From Thalassoroseus pseudoceratinae (GTDB taxonomy: Bacteria; Planctomycetota; Planctomycetia; Planctomycetales; Planctomycetaceae): a DNA stretch of 64,000 nucleotides. Below are positions 53,226-63,274 of this stretch, in pieces. The DNA lies in NCBI RefSeq assembly GCF_011634775.1, contig NZ_JAALXT010000004.1, positions 558,001 to 622,000 of the forward strand. The letters are read 5' to 3'. How positions within the stretch are numbered: position 1 is the first letter of the stretch; the number at the start of each line of letters is the position of its first letter. A program made the position numbers and the translations under genes. The notes under the pieces are model-generated. The model was not told where the DNA came from and ran no database searches. It saw only the letters and a program-made list of their open reading frames with translations.

Positions 53226-55781
53226 TTACGGAAGGCTGGATAGTTTCCGAATCCACCATTCACTCAGACACAGCAGCACCAGCACCACGAAACACGGCCA
53301 AGTGGCCCAGAGCGGGCGGATGTCGGTCGTTCGTTCGGTGAGCGCAGGGGCTTCGGTGTCGGTCAGGAAATTCGGAAGCGTATCCAGTTCGTAGGACTGG
53401 CCGTTCGTGGCAGTTGCCAAACCGGTTTGCACCGAGACGTTTCGTGTCGGATTGCGACGTTCCACAGACAGACTCGCCACCTGGAAGTTTACCGGATCAG
53501 CCCATTCCGAGGTCACCGGATCACGAACTTTGAGCGTATATTCCCCCGGCTGAAACACCGGGATGCGAGCTTCAAACACCCCAGGCCGAAGTTCGGAGAC
53601 ACGACCTTGTTGGACGTTGTCCAAATCAATGCCCTGATTCGGCGGCAGCAGTTCGTAGTCGAGACTGCGTTGCAGCGTCATAAATTCGACATCGTCTTCA
53701 CTGAGAGGTTGAAAGTCTTCATCGTAGGCTTCGATCGAGAGCAACACTTTATCGTCGGCTTGGTATTCCTTGCGATCGGTCCGCACGACGAAGCGTTTCT
53801 GTTGGCCAAGTGCATGACTAAGCCCAAGTCGCTTAATCAGCGGCCCCCAGAAGTTCCGGTAGTATTTTTCACCGTAGAGTCGTCGGAGTCGCCACAATTC
53901 ATCGAAGGCAATGTAAACGACTTCGCCGCGTCCGTATTGTCGGACGGCAATCAACGGTTGCTTCGTTTGGCCGTTGAGACACATGTCGGTGGGATGTTCC
54001 GCCAGAACCGTGGTTGCGGATGGTTCTACGGCTTGCACCGGCTGATACCAGTTGAGCCGTCCCATGTTCTCCCATGCCTTCTGAGTTTCCTCCGGAGTTT
54101 CGCCGAGCTGCATGAAATCGAATTGCGACGCCGAGGCAATCGGTGTCCGCTGGATGCGGAACGGACGGTCGGTTCGCGGACGGGCATCCGGATCGACGAA
54201 CACCGGCAGCATGTCGGCCAGCGGCGTTTTCGCCAGTTGACCAGGACCGAAACGCGAACCGGCAATCACCACCAAGCCGCCACCGAACTCGCTAACGAAT
54301 TCTTTCGTCATTTCACAGAATCGCGTAGACAACGCATCCGCCGGCATATCGCCGAGGAAGATCACGTCGTGACTAAAAAACTCGTTCCGCGGCAGCGTGA
54401 GACTCGGTAAAAACAGTTCGTTACTTTCACGGACGATCGGATCGGAACTCCGCAAGAACGTGCGAAACCCTCGCATCCCGACCAATTCATCCCGGTGAAA
54501 CACTTCTTTCACGAACCGCCATTCCCAAGTCGGTTCATAGGCGACATACAACAGCCGCATGAAGTCGTCGATGACGGTAATTTCCCGCGTGGTGGCGTTG
54601 TTCTGACTGACGATTTCCTCGCCCAACGGTTCGATGGCCGTGAGCCCTTGTGGATCGGTGCGATCCCCGATTTGCCCGACTTCCGCGGTCAGCACATAAC
54701 GACCGGTCTCGCTGGGTGTGAAGGGGAAGTCGACGGAAAGTTTGTTGGAAGCAAATTGCACATCCTTTTCACCAATGATGATCGGTGCAGCCAACGTACC
54801 GGAATCCCCACCAATCGCATGAGCCGACAACCGCACATGCACCGTTTCACCGGGCAACTCTTGTTGACGAATCGAGACGGAAATCGTCGACTGCTCGGCT
54901 TTCTTCAGTTTCACAGGGCTTTCGATGTGATCAATTGCCAGATCAATCGCGGACTTCGCTCCCAACCCCACCGTGTAGACCGGCGTCTTGAGTTTCTTCG
55001 CCGCCGGTTCAGGAAGCGGTCCGGCGTTGCGGTTGAAGTCTGAGAACACCAGCAAGCCGGCGACTTGTCCGCTGGCATGTCGAAGCGCCAAATCTTCAAA
55101 ACCCGCGCCGAGTGCCGTCACCTCGCCCGTCGCCGTCAACTGTTCAGCCACGAGGTTCGCATCGAATTGATTGTCGGAATCCGTCAATTCAATCGCTCGC
55201 ACACCGTCGGCACGATCCAGCACATACCCTCGCAGCCGATAGCGTTCCGCGAGACTCTCGAAAAAATTTCCTTCCGTTTTTTGCACGAGAGCCTGAAGGT
55301 AATCCATCCGGGTCGGCGTCTCAGGGAGTGCATCACCATTCGCTTCTTGTCGTTTGCGATAACCGCCCCAGTCCGTCGCGGTGGCAAGTTTCTCCTGTTG
55401 GTCAATGGGGAGTTTATCTTCGATCGCCATACTCTCCGTGCCATCGAAGAGGACCCAGAGAATTGGTTTCGGGTGATCGACCAAACGAATTTCTAGGATC
55501 GGATCGGCAAGGACGAACAACAACAGACACATCAACACCGCTCGAGACACGCCGAGACACACCCGGCGTCGGCGTCGCCCCTGTTTCTGAAACTTCAGAT
55601 AGAACAAGACCGACAGCACCGTTAACGCCAGACATCCGAAGATTAGCCACGCCGGACCGTTGTGCGCCCAATCGGCTCCGAAACTGACCCGCCAGGATTC
55701 AATCCGCGAGACGTTGTCGTAACCGAGCGCCCGCCCGATCCAAGTGGTCCAAATGTCTGTTGTCGATTCCGAGCCGTTCAT
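53226..55781 (-). CDS. vWA and glutamine-amidotransferase-like membrane protein of the Bat-like operon
   Basis: About 851 residues from the ATG at 55781; a TTG at 55859 extends the frame into the upstream gene and is less likely. Two N-terminal TM helices are followed by a vWA-like domain with the MIDAS-like DGTESM (DxTxS). A glutamine-amidotransferase-like (class I, catalytically doubtful) region lies in the middle: SHDVIFLGDMPADALS and FGGGLVVIAGSRF. The C-terminus ends in an Ig-like region and one TM helix (LWATWPCFVVLVLLCLS). The family occurs with BatA and MoxR genes in planctomycetes. Confidence 0.82.
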   Translation of the reverse strand: MNGSESTTDIWTTWIGRALGYDNVSRIESWRVSFGADWAHNGPAWLIFGCLALTVLSVLFYLKFQKQGRRRRRVCLGVSRAVLMCLLLFVLADPILEIRLVDHPKPILWVLFDGTESMAIEDKLPIDQQEKLATATDWGGYRKRQEANGDALPETPTRMDYLQALVQKTEGNFFESLAERYRLRGYVLDRADGVRAIELTDSDNQFDANLVAEQLTATGEVTALGAGFEDLALRHASGQVAGLLVFSDFNRNAGPLPEPAAKKLKTPVYTVGLGAKSAIDLAIDHIESPVKLKKAEQSTISVSIRQQELPGETVHVRLSAHAIGGDSGTLAAPIIIGEKDVQFASNKLSVDFPFTPSETGRYVLTAEVGQIGDRTDPQGLTAIEPLGEEIVSQNNATTREITVIDDFMRLLYVAYEPTWEWRFVKEVFHRDELVGMRGFRTFLRSSDPIVRESNELFLPSLTLPRNEFFSHDVIFLGDMPADALSTRFCEMTKEFVSEFGGGLVVIAGSRFGPGQLAKTPLADMLPVFVDPDARPRTDRPFRIQRTPIASASQFDFMQLGETPEETQKAWENMGRLNWYQPVQAVEPSATTVLAEHPTDMCLNGQTKQPLIAVRQYGRGEVVYIAFDELWRLRRLYGEKYYRNFWGPLIKRLGLSHALGQQKRFVVRTDRKEYQADDKVLLSIEAYDEDFQPLSEDDVEFMTLQRSLDYELLPPNQGIDLDNVQQGRVSELRPGVFEARIPVFQPGEYTLKVRDPVTSEWADPVNFQVASLSVERRNPTRNVSVQTGLATATNGQSYELDTLPNFLTDTEAPALTERTTDIRPLWATWPCFVVLVLLCLSEWWIRKLSSLP

Positions 55782-55833
55782 TCCCAAAGTTCTGTTAGAA
55801 ACCGAGTGCGAGGGGGTGACCAATTCATCAATG

Positions 55834-58530
55834 TCAGGTGGCGTTCGCTTGATCTCCAAGAGCCGCGTCTGTGGACTGGTGCAAATGAGGCCAAGCCAAA
55901 ATCAACATTTCCGCAAGCAGCCCCACGATGACGAGGCCAATCAACACACGCCAATAATTGCGTCCTTGAATTTCAGCCCCTTCGATGGTGATTTTCTCAC
56001 CAGGGCCGACCCAATGCCAAGGTGTGCCGTCATTGGAGCCGAGCCGTTCCGCGAGGCTGGTCTCATCGAGATATGCCATTTCCGATTCGCTGACCGGAGC
56101 ATTGACAACCAAAGGAATCGTCTGCTTGCGAGATGTCTCATCCAATTCGCTGCCGTCACCTTCGGTTCGTACCAGTTGATAGACGCCACTTCGATCGGCG
56201 TTGGTGATGCCGACACCGAATTGGTCTCCGCCGAGTGCCTCGACCGTGAGCGATTCGGTGTCGCCATCCGGCCGGTGGAGCGTGTAGCGAAATCGGCGAT
56301 CTGGCGTAATCGGCAATACGATGCGTTCGCCGGATTCGAAATTTCGATCGGGGAGTGTCTCTTCGATCAACCGACGCAAAATTCGGTCGAACATCCCGAT
56401 GTTACTGTTCTTTCCTGAAAGCGTGTTCCAACTCGAATACACGCCCGACGAGAAGAACAACACCCGCCCTGCTCCCACGTTTCGCTCGACCAAGAACGGC
56501 AGTGGTCCGGAAGTGGAATCCGGCGAGGCCACGTCGAAGGCCGCCAGAACTCGGGGTTGCATTTGCCGAGCCACGGAGTCGATGGCCTCCGTCGAGCTTG
56601 GCAATTCGGCCGCTCGTTCCGCTGCCCACAGCAACCACCGGGGAACGGCCGTTGATTTCGCAGTCTCTTCCGGTTTGTCGGAATCCAATTCTTCCACGGT
56701 CGTCGCAGCGTCGGTTAACCGTTTTCGATCCGCAACCAGTAATCGTTCCAAAACCTCGTCCGACGTCTCCGCGATCACGGCTTTGAAAAAGAGAGTCTGT
56801 CGATACCAGTCGTTCAGAAACTCGTCGTCTTCGTTTTCCAATACGAAGTACGGATGCTGCATCGTGCTGTAATCTAGATGGAACAGCTTCAAGGAATCCA
56901 AATTGGCTTGCAGCTCCAATTGTTCGGGTGTTTCGCCGAAGGTGTCGCTGTCGAGTGGAACGGGCAGAATGCCGGCCCCATCGTGCCAAGCCATTTGAGT
57001 CCAAATCGCTGGATCGAATTCCCCGCCCGCGGTGATCACGAGCGACCCGCCCTGCTCGACGAACTCTCGCAGGATTTCCACGGTCGGTCCCGGTGATTCG
57101 ATTCCCGAGACGACAACCAACCGAGCATCGGCGAGAGCTTCAACGTCGACTTCGTCAATCGTGAGATGTCGCACATCGATGAGTTGACGTTGGTATTCAT
57201 CGCGACTCAGCTTCGGTGCCAAATAACGACGAAGCGGATAAGTCTCCCCGACTTCACCACTGGCGACATTTTCTTTTTCGCCAATTGCATCGACAAACAC
57301 TACCGGCAAACCGGCGACCACGGGAACAATCAACGACCGGTTGTTATCTCGTTTGAGTCGATCACCATCGACGGTCGGTGTTTCAACAAGTAGTTCCGCC
57401 GTCACAAATTGCGGTCGCCCCGGTTCGGCAGGGATGTCGATTTGATATTTGAATTCAACTTGGCGTCGCTGACCCGGTTCAAGATCAACCGACTGACTTG
57501 CCACCGACATGCCATCAAGCGACAGCGTGACTTGCAAGTCTTCGAGTGGACTCGCTCCAGAGTGCTCGAGTTCGGCGAGAAAGGTGGACGGTGTTTCAAT
57601 GTCCGCCACGCCACTCGCTAAGCGAAATTCCGAGATCCAGACGTTTTGCGGTTCCTCGGGCGCCACTTGCACAATCTGAAGTTCCGGGAGCCGATTCAGA
57701 TCTTCATCCGCCTTATCCGTCGGCCAGCCGGAGGTTTGTTGATCGCCAAAGAGGACCACCCGTTTCGCTGCTAATTCCGGCAGACGGTCACACGCTTCCG
57801 CCGCCAACGCGAGCGCGTTCGACACCGAGGCGGACTGGTCAACAACATCGATTCGACCGACTGCATCCCGTGCGTCGTCTTTGTTTCGATAGGCGTCCAA
57901 ACTGAACGACTTCCCGGTGCCGCTCGTGGGAAGCACACTGATCCGGCTGCCCGATGGCAGTTGATCGATAAACTCGGCGGCTTGGGCTTGGGCACGATCA
58001 AGAAGATCGCCTTCCAACGTTTCGTAGGCCATGCTGAGACTGTTGTCGATCACGATCACGGCGTGCACTGGTTGACGGCTATTTGTCGCCGAATCCGCTA
58101 CCATTCGCGATCGAGAATTCTGAAAAACTCCCCAACCGGCGAGACCGGTAAGCAACAATGCAATCCCGGCGGTAACCACTTTCACAGGTTTCGTCGATGC
58201 CACCACTGCGCCAATGCCGGCAACAATGGCTCCCAAGGCAACCACCCACGGCCAAACAGTTGCGAAGAGCGAATCGCTTCCACTGTTGCGAAAAAACGGC
58301 TGTGCCAACGCCAATCCAATGCACAACACGATCAGACAGCGGAGCAAGAGCAGCAACAAGTCGCGTAGTTGCAGCACACGACGATTGCGTTGCATCGCCT
58401 GTCGTAGGAAGTCCATCGCTGCCCAAGAGACCGTCCGAAACCGCCGCCGATTGAGCAGGTGGATCAAGATCGGTCCTGCGGCAGCAATTGCTCCAGCGAT
58501 CGCAAAGGGTTGGGCGAGAAAGTCGATCAT
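55834..58530 (-). CDS. BatA-type vWA membrane protein
   Basis: About 898 residues from the ATG at 58530 (the longer frame begins in the preceding gene). The N-terminal BatA double-transmembrane domain (AAGPILIHLLNRRRFRTVSW, then LLLLLLRCLIVLCIGLALAQ) precedes a vWA domain with the MIDAS motif DNSLSM at ~160. The central part contains a GATase-like segment (LVVVSGIESPGPTVEILREF). A final TM helix (VLIGLVIVGLLAEMLILAWP) ends the protein. vWA domains in Bat proteins bind partner proteins; MoxR is the expected partner. Confidence 0.87.
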   Translation of the reverse strand: MIDFLAQPFAIAGAIAAAGPILIHLLNRRRFRTVSWAAMDFLRQAMQRNRRVLQLRDLLLLLLRCLIVLCIGLALAQPFFRNSGSDSLFATVWPWVVALGAIVAGIGAVVASTKPVKVVTAGIALLLTGLAGWGVFQNSRSRMVADSATNSRQPVHAVIVIDNSLSMAYETLEGDLLDRAQAQAAEFIDQLPSGSRISVLPTSGTGKSFSLDAYRNKDDARDAVGRIDVVDQSASVSNALALAAEACDRLPELAAKRVVLFGDQQTSGWPTDKADEDLNRLPELQIVQVAPEEPQNVWISEFRLASGVADIETPSTFLAELEHSGASPLEDLQVTLSLDGMSVASQSVDLEPGQRRQVEFKYQIDIPAEPGRPQFVTAELLVETPTVDGDRLKRDNNRSLIVPVVAGLPVVFVDAIGEKENVASGEVGETYPLRRYLAPKLSRDEYQRQLIDVRHLTIDEVDVEALADARLVVVSGIESPGPTVEILREFVEQGGSLVITAGGEFDPAIWTQMAWHDGAGILPVPLDSDTFGETPEQLELQANLDSLKLFHLDYSTMQHPYFVLENEDDEFLNDWYRQTLFFKAVIAETSDEVLERLLVADRKRLTDAATTVEELDSDKPEETAKSTAVPRWLLWAAERAAELPSSTEAIDSVARQMQPRVLAAFDVASPDSTSGPLPFLVERNVGAGRVLFFSSGVYSSWNTLSGKNSNIGMFDRILRRLIEETLPDRNFESGERIVLPITPDRRFRYTLHRPDGDTESLTVEALGGDQFGVGITNADRSGVYQLVRTEGDGSELDETSRKQTIPLVVNAPVSESEMAYLDETSLAERLGSNDGTPWHWVGPGEKITIEGAEIQGRNYWRVLIGLVIVGLLAEMLILAWPHLHQSTDAALGDQANAT

Positions 58531-58592
58531 CGCGACAAGACAATTCGATTGGTGAAAAGAAAAGTATCCGTTGACGAGGCCGGCGAAAGAAT

Positions 58593-59741
58593 TCAATCGA
58601 GCCCAAGTTTCTGCGTCAGCCCTTCGATTTTGCCTTCCTGAAGAATGGGAAGATACCGATTCGGAATCGCCAGAATGAAACACGCGACCGCAGTCCCGTA
58701 GAGCCGTCCTGGTTTGCCACCGACGTGGCCAGTCGCGTCCCAGGAACCGTGTTCATCAACGTCGCCCGGTTTCAGTCGTTGGCAACCGATGAGATGGTCA
58801 CGCAGCTTCGGATAGTTTCGTCGCCAGTAAGGCTCGTTGATGTCTTCACGGTCGCCGACCTGATACAACGCCTGACCGACGTAATACAGCGTGTACGCAT
58901 CGAACGGCAACCGACCGTTATGACTATTCTCAACTTTCAGTCGCTCGATTTCACGAGAAATGAGCGTCATATTTTTGGGAATCCGCCAATCGTCGTATTG
59001 CCCGTATTCCTGCAAACAAACGACACCCGCGGCCGCCATTGCGGTTGTGCCTCGGTTTCCGTCGTAGGTGAATTGCCCTGGGCCTTCCTTGACTTTCGGG
59101 TTATCGAGGCCACGAGTTCCGTTCTTTGCTTTGTAATGTTCGCGGACACTTTGAATCGCCAGCGGGACAATACCGGGAGGCACCGCTAACCCACTGTCAG
59201 CCGCACTGCGAATCGCTTTGGCCTGCATCACGGCGAGGCTCAAGTCGTGCCCCCGATCTTGCCGACGGGCTTCATAGTCCCAACCGCCGTCACGGCATTG
59301 TGTGTTGTAGATGAGCTTCAAAGCCGCATCGAGTGTGCGGCCGATCCGGGCGTCATCGGTCATCCCATAGGCTTGACCAAGCACAAATGTCGTCAGGCCA
59401 TGGTTGTACATATCGCGATGCGGAATCGAGATATTCAGAAGCCCAGACGGTTTTGCATTTTCAAGGATGAAATCGAGAGAGCGATCTACGTTGTCCCCGT
59501 ACGGACCGTGTCCCGGCATGTGTCCGGCGGCGAGAAACGCTAGCGTGCCCATCCCGACCAAACCGAGATCGTTGGAACCCCAATTGCCTTTCGGGCCCTG
59601 ATTGCGAGCCAACCACTCTAAACCACGCTCCAACGCGGCTTCGGCTTCCGGGTTCGTTTCCCATGGCCCGACTGCCCAAACCGGACGTGCGACGAGCAGC
59701 ACAAGCAATCCACCGATGAACGCTATTCGAAATCTGCCCAC
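58593..59741 (-). CDS. Exported terpenoid-toroid (squalene/prenyltransferase-repeat) protein
   Basis: A 382-residue alpha/alpha toroid protein. The start is GTG 59741, with GAGGGAG ~10 nt upstream. The signal peptide is MGRFRIAFIGGLLVLLVARP. Repeats such as ALERGLEWLARNQGPKGNWG, QCRDGGWDYEARRQ and TTAMAAAGVVCLQEYGQYDD follow the squalene-hopene-cyclase/prenyltransferase pattern. No DXDD catalytic acid is seen, so cyclase activity is unlikely. Such proteins are standard members of planctomycete Bat-like operons. It lies 62 bp upstream of the BatA gene. Confidence 0.9.
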   Translation of the reverse strand: MGRFRIAFIGGLLVLLVARPVWAVGPWETNPEAEAALERGLEWLARNQGPKGNWGSNDLGLVGMGTLAFLAAGHMPGHGPYGDNVDRSLDFILENAKPSGLLNISIPHRDMYNHGLTTFVLGQAYGMTDDARIGRTLDAALKLIYNTQCRDGGWDYEARRQDRGHDLSLAVMQAKAIRSAADSGLAVPPGIVPLAIQSVREHYKAKNGTRGLDNPKVKEGPGQFTYDGNRGTTAMAAAGVVCLQEYGQYDDWRIPKNMTLISREIERLKVENSHNGRLPFDAYTLYYVGQALYQVGDREDINEPYWRRNYPKLRDHLIGCQRLKPGDVDEHGSWDATGHVGGKPGRLYGTAVACFILAIPNRYLPILQEGKIEGLTQKLGLD

Positions 59742-59862
59742 GAAATTTCAACTCCCTCAGATTCAAAGAATCAATGTTGTAGGGAGTTGTCGAAAGGGCC
59801 AGCGACGTTACGAAGCTTTTGCAAAATTCCGAGATTGCCAGAGACGTGTCGGAACTGCAAGT

Positions 59863-61548
59863 TCAAGCGGCCCCTGCATCTTCCGGCAATGGCGGCGGAG
59901 GCGGTTGTGGGTCTTGAGAGACCAAGATAAACAACAATTGCACCGGACGCTCCGACTGTGCGGAGGCCTTCAACTCGTTCGCTTTGGCAAGAGACCGAGG
60001 CGAAGATTTCACTCGCATCCGGCCAGGCGGTCGAGGGGCTTCCTCACCACCAAACCCAGTATCAGCAGCAGCAGCAGGTTTGCCCGGCGCCTGACGCAAC
60101 GCCGACGCGCCCATAGCACCACCGATACCAACACTGCCCGCACCGCGTTTGTCACTCGGTACCAAAACCTCGTTCCGGACGATCAAACGCCGCTGACGAG
60201 CACGCGAGGCCAATTCCACTTTTCGCTCGGTCTGGTCGTCGACGGACTCTACCTCAGTGGCGGGAATTCGATCGGGTTTGGCGGACGACTCCTCAATCTC
60301 CGGTTCACTCAACGCACGGCGGGCCGCCGACTTCCGCATGGGTCCGGCAAACGGTTGAGTTCTCGGCTTGTCGGCCGATTGAGCTGCGAACGGTTTCCCT
60401 TCCCTGACAAACTGATCGTTGTCGGAAGCCATCGCCAGTTGGGTGGGCGAGATTGACGGACGCTGTTTAATCTCTGCAACCGCGGCCGCAGATCGTAATT
60501 CGGCAAGAGCGGCCTGCAGTCGATCACTTGGAGCTTCCACGTGAACGGCCAACAACGCGTTTGGCGTCTTGGGGGAATTCGACTGGGTCTGCGGGGAATC
60601 CGTTTTCGCAGTCGCCAGCTTTTCTGCGGGTCGGTCCAACGGAATTCGATGACGAGCCAACAACAACTGCAAATCTTCCAAACCTTGCCGCCGATCGACG
60701 ACCGTCAATTCCACGACGATCACTTGATCATTTTGCCGCTGCAAAGCTCGGACGACCTCTCCGACCTGAGCGGTCTTCAAATCATCCTTAAATGCGAGAT
60801 TCGCATCAGCTGGCAAACTCAACGTCTCCGCTGCCGAGGCAGCCGCGGGACTGCCCTCGACCGCCATTTTCTTCAACTCCCTTGGCTGCTCCGGAGCCGC
60901 ACCGGCCATGTCCGACATTGTAGCGGACGGAGCCACCTTCGACCTCGCTAACATGGGAGCCATTTCCCTCTCGGCATCTGATTCCACGCCCGCAGGCGCC
61001 CGTAACGCTTGTGGTGGAGGGAACGATTCCTGCATCACCACGCTGTCGGTAAGTTCTGCCTCTTCCGAGACCCCGTGTTCGGCTTCTCCGGTCCGGGAAA
61101 TCGGCATCAATTCGTCCGGCAATGTGCGAGTCGCGGCAGATTCGCGATCGCTGTTCATCGCCATATCCATCATTTCGCCGCCGGAATTCCACCAACTCAT
61201 CGTGATACCGACAAGCACCACCGATGCCAACAAACCACCCATGCCAGCCCAGACAGCCAACCGTGAGCGTTTCGACTTTGGCTGCGGGTCGGACTGGGGC
61301 GCCGCCGGGCGAACATCGTCCAGAAGCATATGCTGTTCGCAAGCATGCAGAACTTCCGCTGGGAAAGTTTCCGCCAACGAATCCGATGGTAACGAAATTA
61401 GCAGTTCCCGGACCTGACGAAGTTCCGCCAGTTCTTGCCGAGCCGCTGGTGATTCTGCCAACAGCGACTCCACAACCGCACGCTCCTCGGGCGACAATTC
61501 GTCGTCGAGATAAGCGGAAAGTTGTTCGTGAGCCGACTGTTCGTTCAT
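59863..61548 (-). CDS. Anti-sigma-factor-like membrane protein without zinc motif
   Basis: A 561-residue protein. The ATG at 61548 is preferred because GAGG lies 8 nt upstream. The N-terminus (HEQLSAYLDDELSPEERAVV ... LLAESPAARQELAELRQVRE) has the helical bundle of zf-HC2/RskA-type anti-sigma factors. The HxxxCxxC zinc residues of that family are missing. One TM helix lies at ~105-125 (LAVWAGMGGLLASVVLVGIT), and an extracytoplasmic Ala/Ser/Pro-rich region follows. Normally the sigma gene is the immediate upstream neighbour, but here the upstream gene is dnaJ on the other strand. The cognate sigma factor is not in the window. Confidence 0.85.
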   Translation of the reverse strand: MNEQSAHEQLSAYLDDELSPEERAVVESLLAESPAARQELAELRQVRELLISLPSDSLAETFPAEVLHACEQHMLLDDVRPAAPQSDPQPKSKRSRLAVWAGMGGLLASVVLVGITMSWWNSGGEMMDMAMNSDRESAATRTLPDELMPISRTGEAEHGVSEEAELTDSVVMQESFPPPQALRAPAGVESDAEREMAPMLARSKVAPSATMSDMAGAAPEQPRELKKMAVEGSPAAASAAETLSLPADANLAFKDDLKTAQVGEVVRALQRQNDQVIVVELTVVDRRQGLEDLQLLLARHRIPLDRPAEKLATAKTDSPQTQSNSPKTPNALLAVHVEAPSDRLQAALAELRSAAAVAEIKQRPSISPTQLAMASDNDQFVREGKPFAAQSADKPRTQPFAGPMRKSAARRALSEPEIEESSAKPDRIPATEVESVDDQTERKVELASRARQRRLIVRNEVLVPSDKRGAGSVGIGGAMGASALRQAPGKPAAAADTGFGGEEAPRPPGRMRVKSSPRSLAKANELKASAQSERPVQLLFILVSQDPQPPPPPLPEDAGAA

Positions 61549-61877
61549 CTGTGGCCTCAATGACCGTTTCTGGAGAACTCGATTTTATCCTGAACCATTA
61601 GAGGTCTATTCGGTTCCAATCGTTCCCTGTATTTGCGTGAAAATCAAAAATCCCAATTGTGATCGATCCCACAGCCGATTCAAAGCCTAAGTTACGGAGG
61701 AATTGTCAAGTCAACAACATTTCATGACTAGTGCCCAAATCCCCACCACAGTGGAGAATCCATGTGGGAACGACCATTCAAACGACTTTGCGGTTGACGC
61801 TTGTGTTTTCCTGGAAATGATAGAACCATCATCCGATACGGCATCGGTTCATTGAATACATCAAGATCGTTTTAACC
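61549..61877. promoter_or_regulatory. Divergent intergenic region between the anti-sigma-like gene and dnaJ
   Basis: This 329-bp gap contains the promoters of the divergent genes. A possible dnaJ promoter is TTGACG at 61794-61799, 18-bp spacer, TGATAG at 61818-61823; the -10 is poor. No gene is seen in the gap. The seven-gene block has to be transcribed from here. Confidence 0.3.
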
Positions 61878-62804
61878 ATGGCCTCAGACGACTATTACCA
61901 GACACTCGGCGTTTCCAAATCGGCTTCCGAAGATGAAATACGTAAAGCCTACCGGAAATTAGCCAAGCAGTACCACCCCGATCGCAATCCCGACGACGCC
62001 TCCGCTGCGGAAAAATTCAAGGAAATCGGCGAAGCCTATTCGGTTTTGAGCGATCCGGAGAAGCGTTCCCAATACGACCGGTTCGGCAAAGCGTTCCAAC
62101 ACGCTGGCGGAGCGGCAGGCGGTCCCGGCGGTTGGCCGGGTGGCGGAGCGGGCCCGATCGACTTGGGTGATTTGTTTGGCGGAGAGCTTGATCTCGGCGA
62201 CATTTTCGGCGGTGGCGGTGGACGACGCCGACAAACCCGCCAACCGCGACCGTCTGCCGGTCAGAACATCGAAATGGAAGCCGAAATCCCCTTTCACATG
62301 GCGGCCGAGGGCGGCAACTACGGCGTGCCCATTCGTCGTCCAGATGGATCGACGGAACGCATTAGCGTCAAAATTCCCGCCGGTGTGCAAGACGGGGCGA
62401 AAATTCGACTTTCCGGTCAAGGCCATCCCGGTCAGCACGGCGGACCGGCAGGCGATGTCCTACTGAAACTCAAGATTTCTCCGCATCCGTACTTTCGACG
62501 CGAGGGCAACAATCTGCTCATCGATGTTCCGTTGACGCCCGCCGAAGCCGTTCTCGGGGCCAAAGTGGAAGTTCCCACGCTCGCCGGTGATCGCGTCACA
62601 TTGACGATCCCCCCCGGCACATCAAGCGGTGGTAAACTTCGCATGGGGGGGCTCGGCGTAGCCGATCGAAAAACCGGAACACGCGGAGATCAACTCGTCG
62701 TCGTAAAAATCGTTGTGCCGAAACAAGTGGATGACGAAACCCGCACGCTCTACGAGCAACTCCGCGATCACGACACCCACCAACCACGTGAGGGACTGTG
62801 GTGA
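61878..62804 (+). CDS. DnaJ-type co-chaperone without zinc finger (type II, CbpA-like)
   Basis: A 308-residue J-domain protein that stimulates DnaK ATPase. It has an N-terminal J domain with HPD ([11 protein letters not shown]), a G/F-rich region ([18 protein letters not shown]), and the C-terminal substrate-binding domains ([20 protein letters not shown], then [21 protein letters not shown]). The four CxxCxGxG zinc repeats of classic DnaJ are absent, so it belongs to the CbpA/DnaJ type II group. No grpE or dnaK gene is adjacent. It overlaps the GTG of the next frame by 7 bp at its 3' end. Confidence 0.95.
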   Translation: MASDDYYQTLGVSKSASEDEIRKAYRKLAKQYHPDRNPDDASAAEKFKEIGEAYSVLSDPEKRSQYDRFGKAFQHAGGAAGGPGGWPGGGAGPIDLGDLFGGELDLGDIFGGGGGRRRQTRQPRPSAGQNIEMEAEIPFHMAAEGGNYGVPIRRPDGSTERISVKIPAGVQDGAKIRLSGQGHPGQHGGPAGDVLLKLKISPHPYFRREGNNLLIDVPLTPAEAVLGAKVEVPTLAGDRVTLTIPPGTSSGGKLRMGGLGVADRKTGTRGDQLVVVKIVVPKQVDDETRTLYEQLRDHDTHQPREGLW

Positions 62805-63238
62805 TCTCAGTCATCACCAGAGACGAACGTGTGCCACGGCTCTGTGAGCCGTGCGATAGTCCTTGCGCTGAAACGAGATTCACTCGGTGGCTGTTTCCGT
62901 TGGTCATGCTGTTCGCAGTGATGTTCAATCAGCATTTACACGCCGCGGACGTCAACAAGCCCTCGCCATCTCAGGCATCGTCTTCCGAAAGTTCCGAGAA
63001 AGACACCGACGACACCCGCGACCGCAAAGAGCAATCCGCGATCGTCGCGGGTTTTCTCCTGTTGTTGCTGGTGATCGTCAGCGTCTCTGCCGTCGCTCTC
63101 CTCGCGATTTGGGGACGAAGAACACGCCGTCTCGCCCGCCAACCGCTCCCGAAAACCAGCGAACTCGATCCGATGTGGTATCTGCGGAAACCGAACCGCT
63201 CAAGTGCCGAATCCGAAGACTCGACACCGCAGGAATGA
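62798..63238 (+). CDS. Small membrane protein after dnaJ
   Basis: A 146-residue frame starting at GTG 62798 inside the dnaJ stop region; an internal start near 62900 is possible. Residues ~30-50 are hydrophobic ([20 protein letters not shown]), like a signal peptide. An acidic linker (~52-72) and a TM helix (~83-107, [20 protein letters not shown]) then precede a basic tail. The first 30 codons contain a palindrome (62835-62853), so the translated start is probably later. Function unknown. Confidence 0.6.
   Translation: MVISVITRDERVPRLCEPCDSPCAETRFTRWLFPLVMLFAVMFNQHLHAADVNKPSPSQASSSESSEKDTDDTRDRKEQSAIVAGFLLLLLVIVSVSAVALLAIWGRRTRRLARQPLPKTSELDPMWYLRKPNRSSAESEDSTPQE
62835..62853. repeat. Perfect palindrome at the 5' end of the small membrane gene
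   Basis: CACGGCTC pairs with GAGCCGTG around a TGT loop. It is 19 nt long and may belong to the same repeat class as the element before recG, but the core differs. Confidence 0.6.
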
Positions 63239-63274
63239 TCGCTGCCGAGACGGTTCGCGGGATTCGCAATCAAC

